Assembly (NCBI RefSeq): GCF_023016045.1
Contig: NZ_JALKAP010000010.1
Span: 92,952 to 156,951 of the forward strand
Length of the DNA: 64,000 nt
DNA from: Marinobacter sp. S6332
GTDB lineage: Bacteria > Pseudomonadota > Gammaproteobacteria > Pseudomonadales > Oleiphilaceae
Direction of reading: 5' to 3'
A program made the position numbers and the translations under genes. Shown here piece by piece: positions 49,430 to 60,998 of this stretch; position 1 is the first letter of the stretch; each line of letters begins with the position of its first letter. The notes under the pieces are model-generated. The model was not told the origin of the DNA. It saw only the letters and a list, made by a program, of their open reading frames with translations, and ran no database searches.

Positions 49430-50434
49430 TCAACCGCCCAAAACCCGATCGTCGCCACGAAGGCTAGCCGGTGGCCAGTTATCAAGACGCATTCCCAGAG
49501 ACAAACCGCGAGACGCCAAAACGTCCTTAATCTCGGTGAGCGACTTCTTACCAAGGTTAGGCGTCTTCAACAGCTCCACTTCTGTGCGCTGGATAAGATC
49601 GCCGATGTAGTAAATATTTTCAGCCTTCAAGCAGTTAGCTGAGCGTACTGTCAACTCAAGATCATCGACAGGACGCAGCAGAATCGGATCAATTTCTTCC
49701 TCTTCCTCTACGCGCTCTGGCTCTTTCTCATGATCAAAGTCAACAAATACCGCCAGTTGCTGCTGGAGAATCGTGGCTGCCCGGCGAATTGCTTCTTCCG
49801 GATCAATAGTGCCATTCGTCTCCAGATCAATAACCAACTTGTCCAAGTCGGTGCGCTGCTCAACCCGTGCACTTTCCACGGAATAAGCTACACGGCGAAC
49901 CGGGCTGAAGGTGGCATCCAATTGCAGACGGCCGATGGCGCGAGTTTCATCTTCCTCGAGACCGCGCTGATCTGCAGGCTCATAGCCCCGACCGCGTGCC
50001 ACGCGCAAACGCATGTTCACTTCACCCTTTTCACTCAGGTGACAGATCACATGATCTGGATTGGAAATCTCGACATCATGATCCAGCTTAATATCGCCAG
50101 CTGTTACAACGCCCGGGCCTTTCTTACTGAGTGTCAGCTCAGTGTCGTCCCGACCGTTCATCTTGACCGCAACGCCCTTGAGATTCAGAAGAATCTCAAT
50201 AACGTCTTCCTGAACACCCTCAATGGCGCTGTACTCGTGCAAGACACCATCAATCTGCGCTTCAGTCACAGCGCAGCCAGGCATCGAAGACAAGAGAATA
50301 CGACGCAGCGCACTACCCAAAGTATGACCAAAACCTCTTTCAAGAGGCTCCAGCGTTACCTTAGCGCGCATTGCACTCGATTCTTTCACGTCAATGGTAC
50401 GAGGTGTCAATAACTCATGTACTGAACGCTGCAT
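49430..50434 (-). CDS. rpoA: RNA polymerase alpha subunit
   Basis: Scaffold for polymerase assembly and contact for activators and UP elements. N-terminal domain [29 protein letters not shown], then a linker of acidic residues and the C-terminal domain with [17 protein letters not shown] and [23 protein letters not shown]. 334 residues (E. coli 329). Typical place between rpsD and rplQ. Confidence 0.99.
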   Translation of the reverse strand: MQRSVHELLTPRTIDVKESSAMRAKVTLEPLERGFGHTLGSALRRILLSSMPGCAVTEAQIDGVLHEYSAIEGVQEDVIEILLNLKGVAVKMNGRDDTELTLSKKGPGVVTAGDIKLDHDVEISNPDHVICHLSEKGEVNMRLRVARGRGYEPADQRGLEEDETRAIGRLQLDATFSPVRRVAYSVESARVEQRTDLDKLVIDLETNGTIDPEEAIRRAATILQQQLAVFVDFDHEKEPERVEEEEEIDPILLRPVDDLELTVRSANCLKAENIYYIGDLIQRTEVELLKTPNLGKKSLTEIKDVLASRGLSLGMRLDNWPPASLRGDDRVLGG

Positions 50435-50481
50435 AGACGCCCCTATCTGCTATCGTTGCTACTTACGTTGCAAATCAGGCT

Positions 50482-51102
50482 TTACTTAGAGTAAAGCTCG
50501 ACGATGAGGTTCTCGTTGATGTCGGCCGGCAGTTCAGTACGCTCTGGCACTGACTTGTAAACGCCTGACATCTTATTGGCGTCAACCTCTACCCAGCTCA
50601 CCGGTGCACGGCTTGCAGACAACTCAAGAGCGCCTTTAACGCGCAGCTGATTTCTTGCCTTCTCACGCACACTCACAACGTCGCCTGGCTTAACTTTGTA
50701 GGAAGGAATATTCACTACTTTGTCGTTAACCAGAATCGCCTTGTGTGAAACGAGCTGACGGGACTCTGCACGGGTAGAACCGAAACCCATGCGGTATGCA
50801 ACATTATCAAGACGCGTCTCGAGAATCTGCAGCAGGTTTTCACCAGTTGCACCTTTCAGACGAGCCGCCTCTTTATAGTAATTGCGAAATTGCTTCTCAA
50901 GAACGCCGTATATACGACGAACTTTTTGCTTTTCACGAAGCTGGACGCCGTACTCAGACAGACGACCGCGGCGTGCACCATGCATGCCGGGCGGGGTTTC
51001 GATGTTGCACTTAGTATCAAGTGCGCGAACTCCGCTCTTCAGAAAAAGGTCTGTCCCTTCACGACGAGACAGCTTGCACTTCGGGCCTATATAACGAGCC
51101 AT
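50482..51102 (-). CDS. rpsD: 30S ribosomal protein S4
   Basis: Primary 16S rRNA binder and, in E. coli, translational repressor of the alpha operon. 206 residues, same as E. coli. Starts [20 protein letters not shown] and has the S4 RNA-binding domain [26 protein letters not shown]. No zinc-type CxxC motif near the N-terminus (single Cys at position 9). 18 bp after rpsK. Confidence 0.98.
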   Translation of the reverse strand: MARYIGPKCKLSRREGTDLFLKSGVRALDTKCNIETPPGMHGARRGRLSEYGVQLREKQKVRRIYGVLEKQFRNYYKEAARLKGATGENLLQILETRLDNVAYRMGFGSTRAESRQLVSHKAILVNDKVVNIPSYKVKPGDVVSVREKARNQLRVKGALELSASRAPVSWVEVDANKMSGVYKSVPERTELPADINENLIVELYSK

Positions 51103-51120
51103 ATTTCACTGTCTCCTGTG

Positions 51121-51510
51121 TTAGACGCGGCGCTTTTTGGGCGGACGACAGCCGTTATGGGGAATCGGCGTCACATCTGTGATGTTAGTGATCTTGTAGC
51201 CGCACGAATTTAAAGCGCGAACTGCAGACTCACGTCCGGGCCCGGGACCCTTAACCTCTACGTCCAGGTTTTTAAGGCCGTATTCAGCAGCCGCGTTACC
51301 GGCTCTTTCAGCTGCTACCTGCGCAGCAAAAGGTGTACTCTTACGTGACCCGCGGAAACCAGAACCACCTGAAGTGGCCCAGGACAGGACGTTGCCCTGA
51401 CGGTCAGAAATGGTCACGATCGTGTTATTGAAGGACGCATGTACGTGTGCGACGCCATCAACAACGGTCTTTTTCACCTTTTTACGGGTACGTGTACCTG
51501 GCTTTGCCAT
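51121..51510 (-). CDS. rpsK: 30S ribosomal protein S11
   Basis: Platform protein of the small subunit. 129 residues as in E. coli. Contains [39 protein letters not shown], and the ending [16 protein letters not shown]. 13 bp after rpsM, in the alpha operon. Confidence 0.98.
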   Translation of the reverse strand: MAKPGTRTRKKVKKTVVDGVAHVHASFNNTIVTISDRQGNVLSWATSGGSGFRGSRKSTPFAAQVAAERAGNAAAEYGLKNLDVEVKGPGPGRESAVRALNSCGYKITNITDVTPIPHNGCRPPKKRRV

Positions 51511-51523
51511 GTTTGCCTACCTG

Positions 51524-51880
51524 TTACTTACGAATAGGTTTGCGTGGACCTTTACGGGTGCGTGCGTTGGTCTTAGTGCGCTGGCCACGGACTGGAAGCC
51601 CATGACGGTGACGCAGACCACGATGACATCCGAGATCCTTCAAACGCTTAATGTTCATCTGTACTTCACGACGCAAATCGCCCTCAACGACAACTTTACC
51701 CACTTCTGAACGAAGTGTTTCAAGCTGCTCGTCGGACAGGTCTTTGACCTTGACGTCCGGCTTAACGCCGGTTGCATCGCAAAGCTTCTGGGCTGTTGTC
51801 TTGCCAACACCAAAGATGTAGGTCAGCGAGATAACAGCATGTTTGTGATCGGGTATATTGACACCGGCTATACGTGCCAT
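51524..51880 (-). CDS. rpsM: 30S ribosomal protein S13
   Basis: Small-subunit head protein contacting the P-site t[22 protein letters not shown] start at 51880 gives 118 residues, as in E. coli; the open frame to 51973 is leader. Ends [19 protein letters not shown]. First gene after an internal promoter at 51944-51973, so it heads the alpha operon. Confidence 0.98.
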   Translation of the reverse strand: MARIAGVNIPDHKHAVISLTYIFGVGKTTAQKLCDATGVKPDVKVKDLSDEQLETLRSEVGKVVVEGDLRREVQMNIKRLKDLGCHRGLRHRHGLPVRGQRTKTNARTRKGPRKPIRK

Positions 51881-51943
51881 CCAAATTACTCCGCGTTCAA
51901 AGCTTTGCTGTGTGAATTTTCCGCCACAAAAAAGGGGCGCGAA

Positions 51944-51973
51944 ATAATAGCGCCTGACCCGGCATCGAGTCAA
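51944..51973 (-). promoter_or_regulatory. Sigma70-type promoter before rpsM (alpha operon)
   Basis: On the minus strand TTGACT (-35, 51968-51973) and TATTAT (-10, 51944-51949) are 18 bp apart. GGCGC and GCGCC flank the -10 box and are followed by CCTTTTTT, so the same bases could also form a terminator-like stem in transcripts coming from spc. Confidence 0.7.
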
Positions 51974-52023
51974 GCGCTATCATTACGAACCTCGTTTTCA
52001 AGCCAGAGTGTTTCCCGAAGGAA

Positions 52024-52137
52024 TCAGCCCTGACGTTGCTTGTGGCGAGGCTCCGAGCAAATGACTCTTACTGAGCCATTGCGACGAATTACTTTGCAGT
52101 TACGGCAAATTTTCTTTACCGAAGCGCGTACTTTCAT
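52024..52137 (-). CDS. rpmJ: 50S ribosomal protein L36
   Basis: A 37-residue zinc-ribbon protein of the large subunit, easily missed because of its size. It reads [20 protein letters not shown], then [17 protein letters not shown]. The zinc ligands Cys11, Cys14, Cys27 and His32 are present, so this is the zinc-binding C+ form. 30 bp after secY; 143 bp, with a promoter, before rpsM. Confidence 0.96.
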   Translation of the reverse strand: MKVRASVKKICRNCKVIRRNGSVRVICSEPRHKQRQG

Positions 52138-52167
52138 TGTCGACTCCAGTTTTCAAGGGGAACGGTT

Positions 52168-53490
52168 TTAACCGTTCCGACCATAGCCCTTGAGATTGGA
52201 CTTCTTCATCAGTGATTCATACTGATGCGACATCAGGTGTGACTGAACCTGCGCCATGAAATCCATCACCACGACTACAACAATCAGCAGTGAGGTGCCG
52301 CCCAAATAGAACGGAACATTCCCGGCCACCATCAAGAACTGAGGGAACAGAGAGACTGCTGCAATATACATTGCACCGAACAAAGTCAAACGAGTCAGAA
52401 CGCCATCTATGTACTTGGCAGTTTGGTCGCCTGGACGTATGCCCGGTATAAACGCGCCGGAGCGCTTGAGGTTATCCGCAACTTCTTTTGGATTATACAT
52501 CAGTGCTGTGTAGAAGAAGCAGAAGAAAACAACCGCTGCCGCAAACAGAATGATGTATAACGGCTGGCTTGGAGCCAAGGCCTGAGAAATATCACTAAGC
52601 CACTCCATCCCCTCACCCTGACCAAACCACTGCCCCAACGATGCAGGGAAAAGCAGTATGGACGAAGCAAATATAGGCGGGATAACCCCGGCCATATTGA
52701 CTTTCAAAGGCAAATGACTGGATTGCTGAGCAAAAACCCGGCGACCTTGTTGGCGCTTTGCATAGTTAATGGTCAGACGCCGCTGCCCACGCTCCATGAA
52801 GACCACAAAGCCAACCACTGCGATGGCAAGGATACCGATACCCAAAACCACCAACAGACTCATCTCACCGTTGCGGGCCTGCTCCAGAGTCTGACCGATT
52901 GCGCCGGGTAGCCCGGCAACAATACCTGCGAAAATCAGCAGTGAGATACCGTTACCGACACCTCGCTCAGTAATCTGCTCACCAAGCCACATCATAAAAA
53001 CCGCACCACTTACGAAAGAAACAACCGCCACAAAGTGGAAGCTAAAACTGTCGTTAAAGGTGACACCCTGAGAGGCCAGACCAACAGAAATACCGAAACC
53101 CTGAACCAGCGCCAGCAAGACTGTACCGTACCGAGTGTACTGGCTAATCTTACGACGTCCAGCCTCACCCTCTTTTTTCAGCTGCTCAAGCTGCGGACTT
53201 ACCGCAGTCATGAGCTGCATGATAATCGAGGCCGAGATATACGGCATGATACCGAGAGCGAAGATACTCATGCGCTCAAGCGCACCACCTGAGAACATGT
53301 TGAACATACTCAGGATAGTACCCTGATTCTGTTCGAACAATGCTGCCAACCGGTCTGGGTTAATACCTGGCACCGGGATGTGGGCACCGATCCGGTACAC
53401 CAACAATGCCAGAAAGACAAACCAGAGCCGCGATCGCAGCTCTGCTAGTCCCTTACCCGCGCCCGCAGGCAATGATGCGTTTTTGGCCAT
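52168..53490 (-). CDS. secY: Protein translocase subunit SecY
   Basis: Channel of the Sec translocon. 440 residues (E. coli 443), ten hydrophobic segments, starting [23 protein letters not shown]. Signature parts: [35 protein letters not shown] (plug and lateral gate), and the C-terminal cytosolic loops with [23 protein letters not shown]. In the spc operon 17 bp after rplO. Confidence 0.98.
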   Translation of the reverse strand: MAKNASLPAGAGKGLAELRSRLWFVFLALLVYRIGAHIPVPGINPDRLAALFEQNQGTILSMFNMFSGGALERMSIFALGIMPYISASIIMQLMTAVSPQLEQLKKEGEAGRRKISQYTRYGTVLLALVQGFGISVGLASQGVTFNDSFSFHFVAVVSFVSGAVFMMWLGEQITERGVGNGISLLIFAGIVAGLPGAIGQTLEQARNGEMSLLVVLGIGILAIAVVGFVVFMERGQRRLTINYAKRQQGRRVFAQQSSHLPLKVNMAGVIPPIFASSILLFPASLGQWFGQGEGMEWLSDISQALAPSQPLYIILFAAAVVFFCFFYTALMYNPKEVADNLKRSGAFIPGIRPGDQTAKYIDGVLTRLTLFGAMYIAAVSLFPQFLMVAGNVPFYLGGTSLLIVVVVVMDFMAQVQSHLMSHQYESLMKKSNLKGYGRNG

Positions 53491-53507
53491 TTAGTCCTCG
53501 ACTCGCC

Positions 53508-53942
53508 TTAGTCTTCGACTTTGCCACCCGCGGCAGAAATTGCCTCGCGCGCGCCTTTGGTTACACGAAGCCCCTTCACAGTTACTGCACGGTCAAGCTC
53601 GCCGGACAAAATAACCTTAGCTTCGCGAATTTCCTCACGGATAATGTCAGCCTTCTTAAGGGCTGCAAGATCTACGGTATCGCCTTCAACCTTGGCCAAC
53701 TCATTCAAGCGAACCTCAGCAACATAGCGCTGTTGGCGCGATGTGAAACCGAACTTCGGCAGACGACGAGCCAAAGGCTGCTGACCACCCTCGAAACCGG
53801 GGGCAACGCTGCCACCGGAACGGGATTTAAGACCTTTGTGACCACGGCCACCGGTTTTACCGAGACCGCTACCGATACCACGACCGACGCGTTTCGCAGA
53901 AGGACGTGAACCAGGCTCTGGACTAAGTTCGTTTAGACGCAT
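53508..53942 (-). CDS. rplO: 50S ribosomal protein L15
   Basis: 23S rRNA-binding protein. [20 protein letters not shown] start at 53942 gives 144 residues, as in E. coli. [18 protein letters not shown] is the glycine-rich extension. It begins 1 nt after the rpmD stop. Confidence 0.98.
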   Translation of the reverse strand: MRLNELSPEPGSRPSAKRVGRGIGSGLGKTGGRGHKGLKSRSGGSVAPGFEGGQQPLARRLPKFGFTSRQQRYVAEVRLNELAKVEGDTVDLAALKKADIIREEIREAKVILSGELDRAVTVKGLRVTKGAREAISAAGGKVED

Positions 53943-53943
53943 C

Positions 53944-54132
53944 TTAGTTCTCCTCAACCCGAACCAGGTAACTAACCCGGTTGATCATGCCACGAATGGA
54001 AGGGGTATCTTCCACTTCAACGGTATGACCGATTTTACGAAGACCCAAACCCTTCACACATAGCTTGTGCTTAGGCTGACACCCAATTGGGCTGCGGGTC
54101 AGAGTTACTTTGATCGTATTTGCGTTCGCCAT
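53944..54132 (-). CDS. rpmD: 50S ribosomal protein L30
   Basis: Small large-subunit protein. [18 protein letters not shown] start gives 62 residues (E. coli 59); the open frame continues upstream to 54180 but that part overlaps rpsE. Has [22 protein letters not shown]. 4 nt gap to rpsE. Confidence 0.97.
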   Translation of the reverse strand: MANANTIKVTLTRSPIGCQPKHKLCVKGLGLRKIGHTVEVEDTPSIRGMINRVSYLVRVEEN

Positions 54133-54136
54133 GACT

Positions 54137-54637
54137 TCAACCCAGAATCTCTTCGACGGATTTACCGCGCTTGGCTGCAATATCTTCAGGCGCCTGAGTT
54201 GCCTGAAGACCCTTGATGGTGGAACGTACTACGTTCACCGGGTTGGTAGAGCCGTAACACTTTGACAGTACGTTCTGCACCCCTGCAACTTCCAATACAG
54301 CACGCATCGCGCCACCGGCGATGATACCTGTACCTTCAGACGCTGGCTGCATGTACACCTTAGAGCCGCCGTGCTGTGCTCGCACCGCGTACTGCAGTGT
54401 AGTTCCGTCAAGCGGTACGTCTACCATGTTTTTACGCGCAGCTTCCATAGCCTTCTGGATTGCGACTGGCACTTCGCGTGCCTTACCGCGACCGAAGCCG
54501 ACACGCCCTTTCCCGTCACCTACAACGCTCAGTGCGGTAAACGCAAAAACGCGACCGCCCTTGACCACTTTGGCAACTCGATTCACCTGAACCAGCTTTT
54601 CCTGGAGCTCAGGCGCCTTCTGATCGTTAACGCTCAT
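54137..54637 (-). CDS. rpsE: 30S ribosomal protein S5
   Basis: Decoding-fidelity protein. 166 residues (E. coli 167) from ATG 54637, preceded by AGGTGG; the GTG three codons earlier overlaps that site. [33 protein letters not shown] and [16 protein letters not shown] are typical. Confidence 0.98.
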   Translation of the reverse strand: MSVNDQKAPELQEKLVQVNRVAKVVKGGRVFAFTALSVVGDGKGRVGFGRGKAREVPVAIQKAMEAARKNMVDVPLDGTTLQYAVRAQHGGSKVYMQPASEGTGIIAGGAMRAVLEVAGVQNVLSKCYGSTNPVNVVRSTIKGLQATQAPEDIAAKRGKSVEEILG

Positions 54638-54649
54638 CTTCTCCACCTC

Positions 54650-54997
54650 TTAGAATTGCAAGCCAGCTTCACGGGCTGCGTCGGCCAGAGCCTGAACTCG
54701 GCCGTGATAACGGTAACCGGAGCGGTCAAATGCGACCTGCTCAACACCTGCCGCCTTGGCTCGTTCAGCAATTAGCTGACCAACCTTTTTAGCAGCATCC
54801 ACGTTACCGGTTGCACCCTGGCGCAGTTCCTTATCCAACGTGGAGGCAGTGGCAAGAACTTGACTGCCATCTGCTGTCGTAACCTGAGCGTACATATGAC
54901 GCGGAGTGCGATGAACGCACAAACGTGTCGTACCCAGTTCACGGATCTTCATGCGCACTTTGCGTGCGCGACGCAATCTTTCGTTATTCGCGCTCAT
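54650..54997 (-). CDS. rplR: 50S ribosomal protein L18
   Basis: 5S rRNA-binding protein. 115 residues (E. coli 117). [24 protein letters not shown] and the ending [20 protein letters not shown] are family features. 12 nt before rpsE, 9 nt after rplF. Confidence 0.98.
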   Translation of the reverse strand: MSANNERLRRARKVRMKIRELGTTRLCVHRTPRHMYAQVTTADGSQVLATASTLDKELRQGATGNVDAAKKVGQLIAERAKAAGVEQVAFDRSGYRYHGRVQALADAAREAGLQF

Positions 54998-55006
54998 AGT
55001 CCCGCC

Positions 55007-55540
55007 TTATTTCTTCTTGGCTTCTTTGCGTCTTACCTGCTCATCCGCATACCGAACTCCCTTGCCCTTGTAAGGCTCGGGTGGACGGAACGCGCGGATT
55101 TCCGCAGCGACGTGGCCAACCTGTTGCTTGTCGATACCGCGAATGACAACTTCCGTATTAGACGGAGTTTCAACGGTAATCCCCTCGGGCAGCTCATACT
55201 CAACCGGGTGAGAAAAACCCAGTGTCAGATTGAGCTTCTTACCTTGCGCCTGAGCCCGGTAACCTACACCGATCAGCTGAAGCTTACGCTCCCAGCCTGC
55301 GGAAACACCGGTCACCATGTTGTTGACCAGCGCACGGGTTGTTCCAGCAAGAGCGCGGGACTTTTGGGCACCATCACGAGCAGCAAAGCGAAGAACATTC
55401 TCTTCCTGCTTTACTTCAACCGCTTGGTGAATAGAAAAATCTAGAGCTCCTTTGGAGCCTTTTACACTAATTTCCTGTCCGTTCAGCTTAACCTCAACAC
55501 CGGAAGGCAGCACGACAGGATTATTGGCAACCCTGGACAT
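55007..55540 (-). CDS. rplF: 50S ribosomal protein L6
   Basis: Two-domain protein near the GTPase centre. 177 residues, as in E. coli. Starts [20 protein letters not shown] and carries the L6 signature [24 protein letters not shown] at its end. Spc operon. Confidence 0.98.
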   Translation of the reverse strand: MSRVANNPVVLPSGVEVKLNGQEISVKGSKGALDFSIHQAVEVKQEENVLRFAARDGAQKSRALAGTTRALVNNMVTGVSAGWERKLQLIGVGYRAQAQGKKLNLTLGFSHPVEYELPEGITVETPSNTEVVIRGIDKQQVGHVAAEIRAFRPPEPYKGKGVRYADEQVRRKEAKKK

Positions 55541-55549
55541 GTGATTCTC

Positions 55550-55942
55550 CTAGAATACGGTGCAGATGACTTCGCCACCCACGCCAGCAGCTCGTGCGGC
55601 GCGGTCTGTCATAACGCCCTTGGACGTAGAGACAATCGCGACTCCCAAACCACCGGATACCTTCGGCAGCTCGCTTGTACCCTTATACTGACGCAGACTT
55701 GGACGACTTACGCGCTTAATCTGCTCAATAACAGGCTTCCCACCAAAATACTTGAGCGTGATAGTAAGCTCAGGCTTTACATCGGCTGTAACGGAAAAAT
55801 CTGCAACGTAACCTTCGTCTTTGAGAACCTGGGCTACAGAGATCTTCATTTTAGAAGATGGCATCGTAACATCTGCTTTCGATGCCATCTGGGCGTTGCG
55901 AATACGAGTTACCATATCCGCAAGCGTGTCTTGCATACTCAT
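55550..55942 (-). CDS. rpsH: 30S ribosomal protein S8
   Basis: Central-domain 16S rRNA binder and, in E. coli, repressor of the spc operon. [18 protein letters not shown] start at 55942 gives 130 residues; the frame upstream to 55999 is part of an 89 bp spacer after rpsN. Ends [22 protein letters not shown]. Confidence 0.98.
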   Translation of the reverse strand: MSMQDTLADMVTRIRNAQMASKADVTMPSSKMKISVAQVLKDEGYVADFSVTADVKPELTITLKYFGGKPVIEQIKRVSRPSLRQYKGTSELPKVSGGLGVAIVSTSKGVMTDRAARAAGVGGEVICTVF

Positions 55943-56031
55943 TAGTATGACTCTCCTGATCTTTTTAGTTGTGCAGCGGCGCGCCGCACCGCTTACCAAC
56001 AGGCACCCTGACCTAAGTCAGGATACCTATC

Positions 56032-56337
56032 TTACCAGCTTGCTTTAGTCAGGCCCGGAACGTCGCCACGCATGCCGTACTCGCGGAGTTTAATCCGGGA
56101 AAGTTCGAACTTACGCAAAACGCCGTGGGGACGACCAGTCACCTGGCAACGATTACGAAGACGCGAAGGAGAAGCATCACGAGGAAGCTGCTGCAGCTTC
56201 ATCTGTGCGTCCCAACGGTCATCATCGCTGGTATTTGGGTTCTTGATAATCGCCTTGAGCTCTGCACGCTTCGCTGCAAATTTTGCAACGGTTTGCTCGC
56301 GCTTGAGCTCACGGTTTTTCATTGAAACCTTAGCCAT
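56032..56337 (-). CDS. rpsN: 30S ribosomal protein S14
   Basis: 101 residues, as in E. coli; the long form without the zinc CxxC pairs (one Cys only, in [21 protein letters not shown]). [20 protein letters not shown] start. So this S14 does not need zinc, while L36 here does. Confidence 0.98.
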   Translation of the reverse strand: MAKVSMKNRELKREQTVAKFAAKRAELKAIIKNPNTSDDDRWDAQMKLQQLPRDASPSRLRNRCQVTGRPHGVLRKFELSRIKLREYGMRGDVPGLTKASW

Positions 56338-56350
56338 TACTCTCGTTCCT

Positions 56351-56890
56351 TTATTTCTTGAACGGAAAGCCGAAAGCTTTCAGCAGCTCACGACCTTCGT
56401 CGTCGGTAGCAGCAGTAGTGGTAATGGTGATATCCAAACCGCGGATCTTGTCGACTTTGTCGTACTCGATCTCCGGAAAGATGATCTGCTCACGCACACC
56501 CATGCTGTAGTTACCGCGCCCATCAAAGGACTTGGGGTTCAGACCGCGGAAGTCACGAATACGGGGAACCGCAATGTGAACCAAACGGTCAAAGAAATCC
56601 CACATACGCTCACCGCGCAGTGTAACTTTGCAACCAATCGGCCAACCTTCACGAATTTTAAAGCCCGCAACGGATTTACGCGCTGTAGTAACAACCACCT
56701 TTTGACCTGCCAGACGCTCTAGATCCGCCACAGCATTTTCAATCAGCTTCTTGTCACCAACCGCTTCGCCGACACCCATGTTCAGGGTAATCTTTTCGAT
56801 ACGCGGCACCTGCATGATGTTCTTGAAACCGAACTCTTTCTGCAGGGCGGGTACCACTTCCTTGCTGTACTGCTCTTTCATATTAAGCAT
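56351..56890 (-). CDS. rplE: 50S ribosomal protein L5
   Basis: 5S rRNA-binding protein. ATG 56890 ([11 protein letters not shown]) gives 179 residues, as in E. coli, with GGTGG 5 nt before it; the open frame goes to 56902. [20 protein letters not shown] is the signature. 15 nt after rplX. Confidence 0.97.
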   Translation of the reverse strand: MLNMKEQYSKEVVPALQKEFGFKNIMQVPRIEKITLNMGVGEAVGDKKLIENAVADLERLAGQKVVVTTARKSVAGFKIREGWPIGCKVTLRGERMWDFFDRLVHIAVPRIRDFRGLNPKSFDGRGNYSMGVREQIIFPEIEYDKVDKIRGLDITITTTAATDDEGRELLKAFGFPFKK

Positions 56891-56905
56891 CGTAACCACC
56901 ACCGC

Positions 56906-57226
56906 TTACTGGTTATCGACAGCTTCTTTCGTAGCTTTGAAGATCCGCGTTTTCGCCCCGTCTTCCTTTGTCTGGAAGCCAACACGATCGGCTTTGCCGG
57001 TCTGCGGATTAAAAATAGCTACGTTGGAAGCCTGGATAGGTGCTTCTTTTTCGACGATGCCACCAGGGGTGCCCAACATCGGGTTTGGCTTAGTGTGCTT
57101 CTTCATCATATTGATGCCAGAAACAATCACTTTACCATCGTCCTGAACTTTCAGAACTTTACCACGTTTGCCTTTGTCTTTCCCCGTAGTGACGATTACT
57201 TCGTCATCTCGTTTGATCTTTTTCAT
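56906..57226 (-). CDS. rplX: 50S ribosomal protein L24
   Basis: Early assembly protein with an N-terminal KOW motif ([29 protein letters not shown]). 106 residues (E. coli 104). 17 nt after rplN. Confidence 0.98.
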   Translation of the reverse strand: MKKIKRDDEVIVTTGKDKGKRGKVLKVQDDGKVIVSGINMMKKHTKPNPMLGTPGGIVEKEAPIQASNVAIFNPQTGKADRVGFQTKEDGAKTRIFKATKEAVDNQ

Positions 57227-57243
57227 AACCGGCCTCTGGTCCT

Positions 57244-57612
57244 TTAAAGTACTTCGGGTGCCAGTGAGATAATTTTCATGAACTTTTCATTTCGCAGCTC
57301 ACGGGTAACCGGTCCGAAGATACGGGTACCGATAGGCGCGTCCTGATTGTTCAGAAGTACAGCTGCATTACCGTCAAAACGGATCAGCGACCCATCAGGA
57401 CGACGAACACCCTTGCGAGTGCGTACTACTACAGCCTTCAGGACCTGGCCCTTTTTCACTTTTCCGCGGGGGATAGCTTCCTTTACGGTCACTTTAATAA
57501 CATCCCCTACGCTGGCGTAACGCCGATGTGAACCGCCCAGGACCTTAATGCACATCACCTGACGCGCACCGCTGTTATCCGCGACTTCAAGCATTGTCTG
57601 AGTCTGAATCAT
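57244..57612 (-). CDS. rplN: 50S ribosomal protein L14
   Basis: Intersubunit-face protein. 122 residues (E. coli 123), starting [20 protein letters not shown]; ends [11 protein letters not shown]. First gene of the classical spc operon, 18 nt after rpsQ, with no separate promoter obvious in the spacer. Confidence 0.98.
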   Translation of the reverse strand: MIQTQTMLEVADNSGARQVMCIKVLGGSHRRYASVGDVIKVTVKEAIPRGKVKKGQVLKAVVVRTRKGVRRPDGSLIRFDGNAAVLLNNQDAPIGTRIFGPVTRELRNEKFMKIISLAPEVL

Positions 57613-57630
57613 GGTTGTTCTCCGGGCGAT

Positions 57631-57897
57631 TTACACCTTGGATGCATGTTCAGTGACTTCCACCAGGGCCCAGCTTTTGGTCTTAGAGACCGGGCGGGTT
57701 TCCTGAATGGTCACAGTGTCACCGATATTGCACTGGTTGCTCTCATCGTGAGCATGGATCTTGGTTGAACGCTTCATGTACTTACCGTACAGAGGGTGCT
57801 TCACCTGACGCTCGACCAACACCACGATGGATTTCTCCATCTTGTTGCTTACGACCTTGCCGCTAAGAGTTCTGGCAGTTTGGGTAGCTTCGGTCAT
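57631..57897 (-). CDS. rpsQ: 30S ribosomal protein S17
   Basis: OB-fold primary 16S rRNA binder. 88 residues (E. coli 84). [21 protein letters not shown] and [18 protein letters not shown] are typical. 1 nt after rpmC. Confidence 0.98.
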   Translation of the reverse strand: MTEATQTARTLSGKVVSNKMEKSIVVLVERQVKHPLYGKYMKRSTKIHAHDESNQCNIGDTVTIQETRPVSKTKSWALVEVTEHASKV

Positions 57898-57898
57898 G

Positions 57899-58090
57899 TC
57901 ACTGTCCTGCCTTTTCGTTCAATACTGTTTTCACACGAGCAATGTCGCGCTTCACCCCGACGAGAAGGTGAGACTGATTGAGCTGACCTGTCGCCTTGCG
58001 CATGCGCAGGTTGAACTGCTCCTTCAGGAGGTCGATCAGCTCCTTATTCAGCTCCTCGGCTGATTTTTCACGCAGCTCTGTTGCTTTCAT
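57899..58090 (-). CDS. rpmC: 50S ribosomal protein L29
   Basis: Exit-tunnel protein, two helices. 63 residues, as in E. coli. [20 protein letters not shown] start; ATG at 58090 shares one base with the rplP stop (TGATG), so the two are coupled. The GTG one codon earlier is unlikely. Confidence 0.97.
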   Translation of the reverse strand: MKATELREKSAEELNKELIDLLKEQFNLRMRKATGQLNQSHLLVGVKRDIARVKTVLNEKAGQ

Positions 58091-58503
58091 CACATCACCG
58101 TCCTCGTTACGAAGGTGGTCTGTACCGGCAATTTGGCCGCTGCGAGTGTGAAGGCTTCGCGTGCGATATCTTCAGCAACACCTTCCATCTCGTAGAGCAT
58201 CCGGCCAGGCTGAATTTCAGCCACCCAGTACTCGACAGAACCCTTACCTTTACCCATACGTACTTCAAGCGGCTTACCGGTGATCGGCTTATCGGGGAAA
58301 ACCCGAATCCAGATCTTACCGCCACGCTTGATCTTACGTGTCATGGTACGACGTGCCGCTTCTATCTGGCGCGCAGTTATACGCCCGCGGGTTGTCGCTT
58401 TCAATCCGTATTCACCGAAGCTCACCTTGTTGGCGCGGTGAGCAAGACCAGTGTTACGGCCTTTCATTACCTTGCGAAATTTGGTGCGTTTTGGTTGCAG
58501 CAT
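58090..58503 (-). CDS. rplP: 50S ribosomal protein L16
   Basis: Contacts A-site tRNA. 137 residues (E. coli 136), starting [41 protein letters not shown] is the signature. Confidence 0.98.
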   Translation of the reverse strand: MLQPKRTKFRKVMKGRNTGLAHRANKVSFGEYGLKATTRGRITARQIEAARRTMTRKIKRGGKIWIRVFPDKPITGKPLEVRMGKGKGSVEYWVAEIQPGRMLYEMEGVAEDIAREAFTLAAAKLPVQTTFVTRTVM

Positions 58504-58515
58504 AAGATTGCCCCT

Positions 58516-59199
58516 TTACTTAGAACCTTTCTTCCCAGAGGCTTTCTTGTCAGCACGGACCTGTTCCATACCACCAAGAATCTCACCTTTGAAGATCCAT
58601 ACCTTGACGCCGATAATGCCGTAAGTGGTATGCGCTTCGTAGGTTGCGTAATCAATATCTGCACGTAGTGTGTGCAGAGGAACACGACCTTCACGATACC
58701 ACTCGGAACGCGCAATCTCAGCACCCCCGAGACGACCACCAACCTGAATCTTGATGCCTTTGGCTCCCTGACGCATAGCGTTCTGCACCGCACGCTTCAT
58801 AGCGCGACGGAACATCACACGACGCTCCAGCTGTCCGGCAACATTTTGCGCTACCAGGCGAGCATCCAGATCCGGCTTGCGGACTTCTTCGATGTTGATG
58901 TGCACAGGCACACCCATCATCTCGCCAACTTCGCGACGCAGACGATCAACATCTTCACCCTTCTTACCGATAACAATACCGGGGCGGGCAGTATGAATCG
59001 TGATACGGGCGTTCTGAGCAGGGCGCTCGATCACAATCTTGCTAACAGACGCCTTAACCAGACGCTTGTCGAGGAATTCGCGAACCTGGATATCGTTCAA
59101 CAGGTTTTTTGCGTATTCCTTTTTATCGGCATACCAAACTGAGTTGTGCTCTTTAATCACACCCAGGCGGAAGCCGATTGGATTTACTTTATGACCCAT
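58516..59199 (-). CDS. rpsC: 30S ribosomal protein S3
   Basis: mRNA entry-channel protein with a KH domain ([21 protein letters not shown]). 227 residues (E. coli 233), starting [31 protein letters not shown] is the second signature; basic tail [11 protein letters not shown]. Confidence 0.98.
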   Translation of the reverse strand: MGHKVNPIGFRLGVIKEHNSVWYADKKEYAKNLLNDIQVREFLDKRLVKASVSKIVIERPAQNARITIHTARPGIVIGKKGEDVDRLRREVGEMMGVPVHINIEEVRKPDLDARLVAQNVAGQLERRVMFRRAMKRAVQNAMRQGAKGIKIQVGGRLGGAEIARSEWYREGRVPLHTLRADIDYATYEAHTTYGIIGVKVWIFKGEILGGMEQVRADKKASGKKGSK

Positions 59200-59210
59200 C
59201 TGAGCATCTC

Positions 59211-59543
59211 CTACTTGTCGGCGACCTTGACGGTGATATGACAGGTGCGCTTCATAATTCGATCAGCGCGCCCCTTGGCTCGAGCCTTGATCCGCTTGAG
59301 CGTTGGGCCCTCATCCACCATAACGGTGGAAACCCGCAGTTCGTCAACGTCTAGACCTTCGTTGTGCTCAGCGTTAGCGATGGCAGATTCAAGAGCTTTC
59401 TTGATAATCACCGCCGCTTTCTTAGGGCTGAAAGTCAAAATATTCAGGGCGTCCTCAACAGCCTTGCCGCGAACCTGGTCGGCGACAAGACGCGCTTTCT
59501 GAGCTGAGAGGCGAGCGCCCTTATACTTGGCTGCTACTTCCAT
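59211..59543 (-). CDS. rplV: 50S ribosomal protein L22
   Basis: Lines the exit tunnel; its beta-hairpin loop ([20 protein letters not shown]) reaches the macrolide site. [19 protein letters not shown] start at 59543, with GAGGGG before it, gives 110 residues, as in E. coli. Confidence 0.98.
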   Translation of the reverse strand: MEVAAKYKGARLSAQKARLVADQVRGKAVEDALNILTFSPKKAAVIIKKALESAIANAEHNEGLDVDELRVSTVMVDEGPTLKRIKARAKGRADRIMKRTCHITVKVADK

Positions 59544-59560
59544 TTCTATTCCCCTCACAA

Positions 59561-59836
59561 TCAGCGTTTAGCTTTCTTGTCGGCCGCGTGGCCACGATAA
59601 GTGCGCGTCGCCGCGAACTCGCCAAGTTTATGCCCGACCATATCTTCGGTTACATAAACCGGCACGTGTTGCCTGCCGTTGTGGACTGCAATGGTCAAGC
59701 CTACGAACTCTGGAAAAATCGTTGAGCGACGGGACCAGGTTTTGATCGGTCGCTTATCGTTTGCTTCCAGAGCTGCCTCGACCTTCTTCAACAGATGCAG
59801 GTCTATAAAAGGACCTTTCTTTAAAGAACGTGGCAC
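59561..59836 (-). CDS. rpsS: 30S ribosomal protein S19
   Basis: Head protein that forms a complex with S13. 91 residues (E. coli 92). [20 protein letters not shown] and [22 protein letters not shown] are diagnostic. Confidence 0.98.
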   Translation of the reverse strand: MPRSLKKGPFIDLHLLKKVEAALEANDKRPIKTWSRRSTIFPEFVGLTIAVHNGRQHVPVYVTEDMVGHKLGEFAATRTYRGHAADKKAKR

Positions 59837-59859
59837 AGCATTTACCTCTATGTGGTCGT

Positions 59860-60687
59860 TTACTTGGCTGAACGACGACGTACTATCATTTTGTCAGTAC
59901 GCTTGTTCTTACGAGTCTTATGCCCTTTGGTCGGAACACCCCAAGGAGTAACTGGGTGACGCCCGCCAGAGGTACGCCCTTCACCACCACCATGTGGGTG
60001 GTCAACTGGGTTCATAGCCACACCACGAACCGTTGGGCGCTTACCGCGCCAACGTGATGCACCCGCTTTGCCAAGCCGCTTGAGACTGTGCTCACTATTG
60101 GATACTTCTCCCAACGTAGCACGGCAATCTACAAGCACCTTTCGCATTTCACCTGAGCGCAGACGGATAGTCGCGTAAGCGCCTTCCCGAGCTACAAGTT
60201 GCACGGATGCGCCCGCAGAGCGAGCCAACTGTGCACCTTTACCAGGCTTGAGTTCAACGCAATGGATCACAGAACCAACCGGCATGTTACGCAGTGGCAA
60301 TGTGCTTCCTACCTTAATAGGCGCGTCGATTCCTGAGCGCACAGGCTCGCCAATCTGCATACCTTTGGGAGCGATAATGTAACGACGCTCGCCATCGGCA
60401 TATTTGATCAGCGCGATGTGCGCAGAGCGGTTTGGATCGTATTCAATGCGCTCGATTGTCGCAGGAATACCATCTTTAGTCCGCTTGAAATCTATTATGC
60501 GGTAGTGCTGCTTATGGCCACCACCAATATGACGGGTAGTGATACGGCCGTTGTTATTACGACCACCCGACTTGCTTTGAGATTCGACCAACGGTTCGTA
60601 AGGGCGCCCTTTGTGTAAATCTGGGTTGTACAGCTTTACAACGTGACGGCGTCCGGCTGATGTTGGCTTGGTTTTGACGATCGGCAT
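59860..60687 (-). CDS. rplB: 50S ribosomal protein L2
   Basis: Peptidyl-transferase-centre protein. 275 residues (E. coli 273). Contains the conserved [20 protein letters not shown] with the functionally important His, and [19 protein letters not shown] at the end. 23 bp before rpsS. Confidence 0.99.
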   Translation of the reverse strand: MPIVKTKPTSAGRRHVVKLYNPDLHKGRPYEPLVESQSKSGGRNNNGRITTRHIGGGHKQHYRIIDFKRTKDGIPATIERIEYDPNRSAHIALIKYADGERRYIIAPKGMQIGEPVRSGIDAPIKVGSTLPLRNMPVGSVIHCVELKPGKGAQLARSAGASVQLVAREGAYATIRLRSGEMRKVLVDCRATLGEVSNSEHSLKRLGKAGASRWRGKRPTVRGVAMNPVDHPHGGGEGRTSGGRHPVTPWGVPTKGHKTRKNKRTDKMIVRRRSAK

Positions 60688-60704
60688 ATTACGACCCCTT
60701 TACC

Positions 60705-60998
60705 TTATTCCACATCCAGAAAATCGATGTCCTGACCTTCAGCCAGCTTTACATAAGCCTTACGAATGTCATTACGCTTGCCGAACCCGCGGGCTGTGCG
60801 CTTAAGCTTGCCCTTACGATTCAGAACTTGAACACCTTCTACGGTGACGTTGAACAGTTGCTCAACAGCCTTCCTGATCTCCGGCTTGGTGGCGTCCGGG
60901 GCTACCCGAAAAACAACCTGACCATGCTCGGCAACCATTGAGGCTTTCTCCGATACGTGAGGCCCAAGAAGGACCTTGTAAATACGTTCCTGATTCAT
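60705..60998 (-). CDS. rplW: 50S ribosomal protein L23
   Basis: Exit-tunnel docking site for trigger factor and SRP. 97 residues (E. coli 100), with [34 protein letters not shown] and the trigger-factor-binding region. Starts with a 4 nt overlap with rplD. Confidence 0.98.
   Translation of the reverse strand: MNQERIYKVLLGPHVSEKASMVAEHGQVVFRVAPDATKPEIRKAVEQLFNVTVEGVQVLNRKGKLKRTARGFGKRNDIRKAYVKLAEGQDIDFLDVE

Noticed and set aside
49730..50413. 227-codon open frame opposite rpoA
   Set aside because: Antisense to a highly conserved gene; composition of a reverse-complement shadow.
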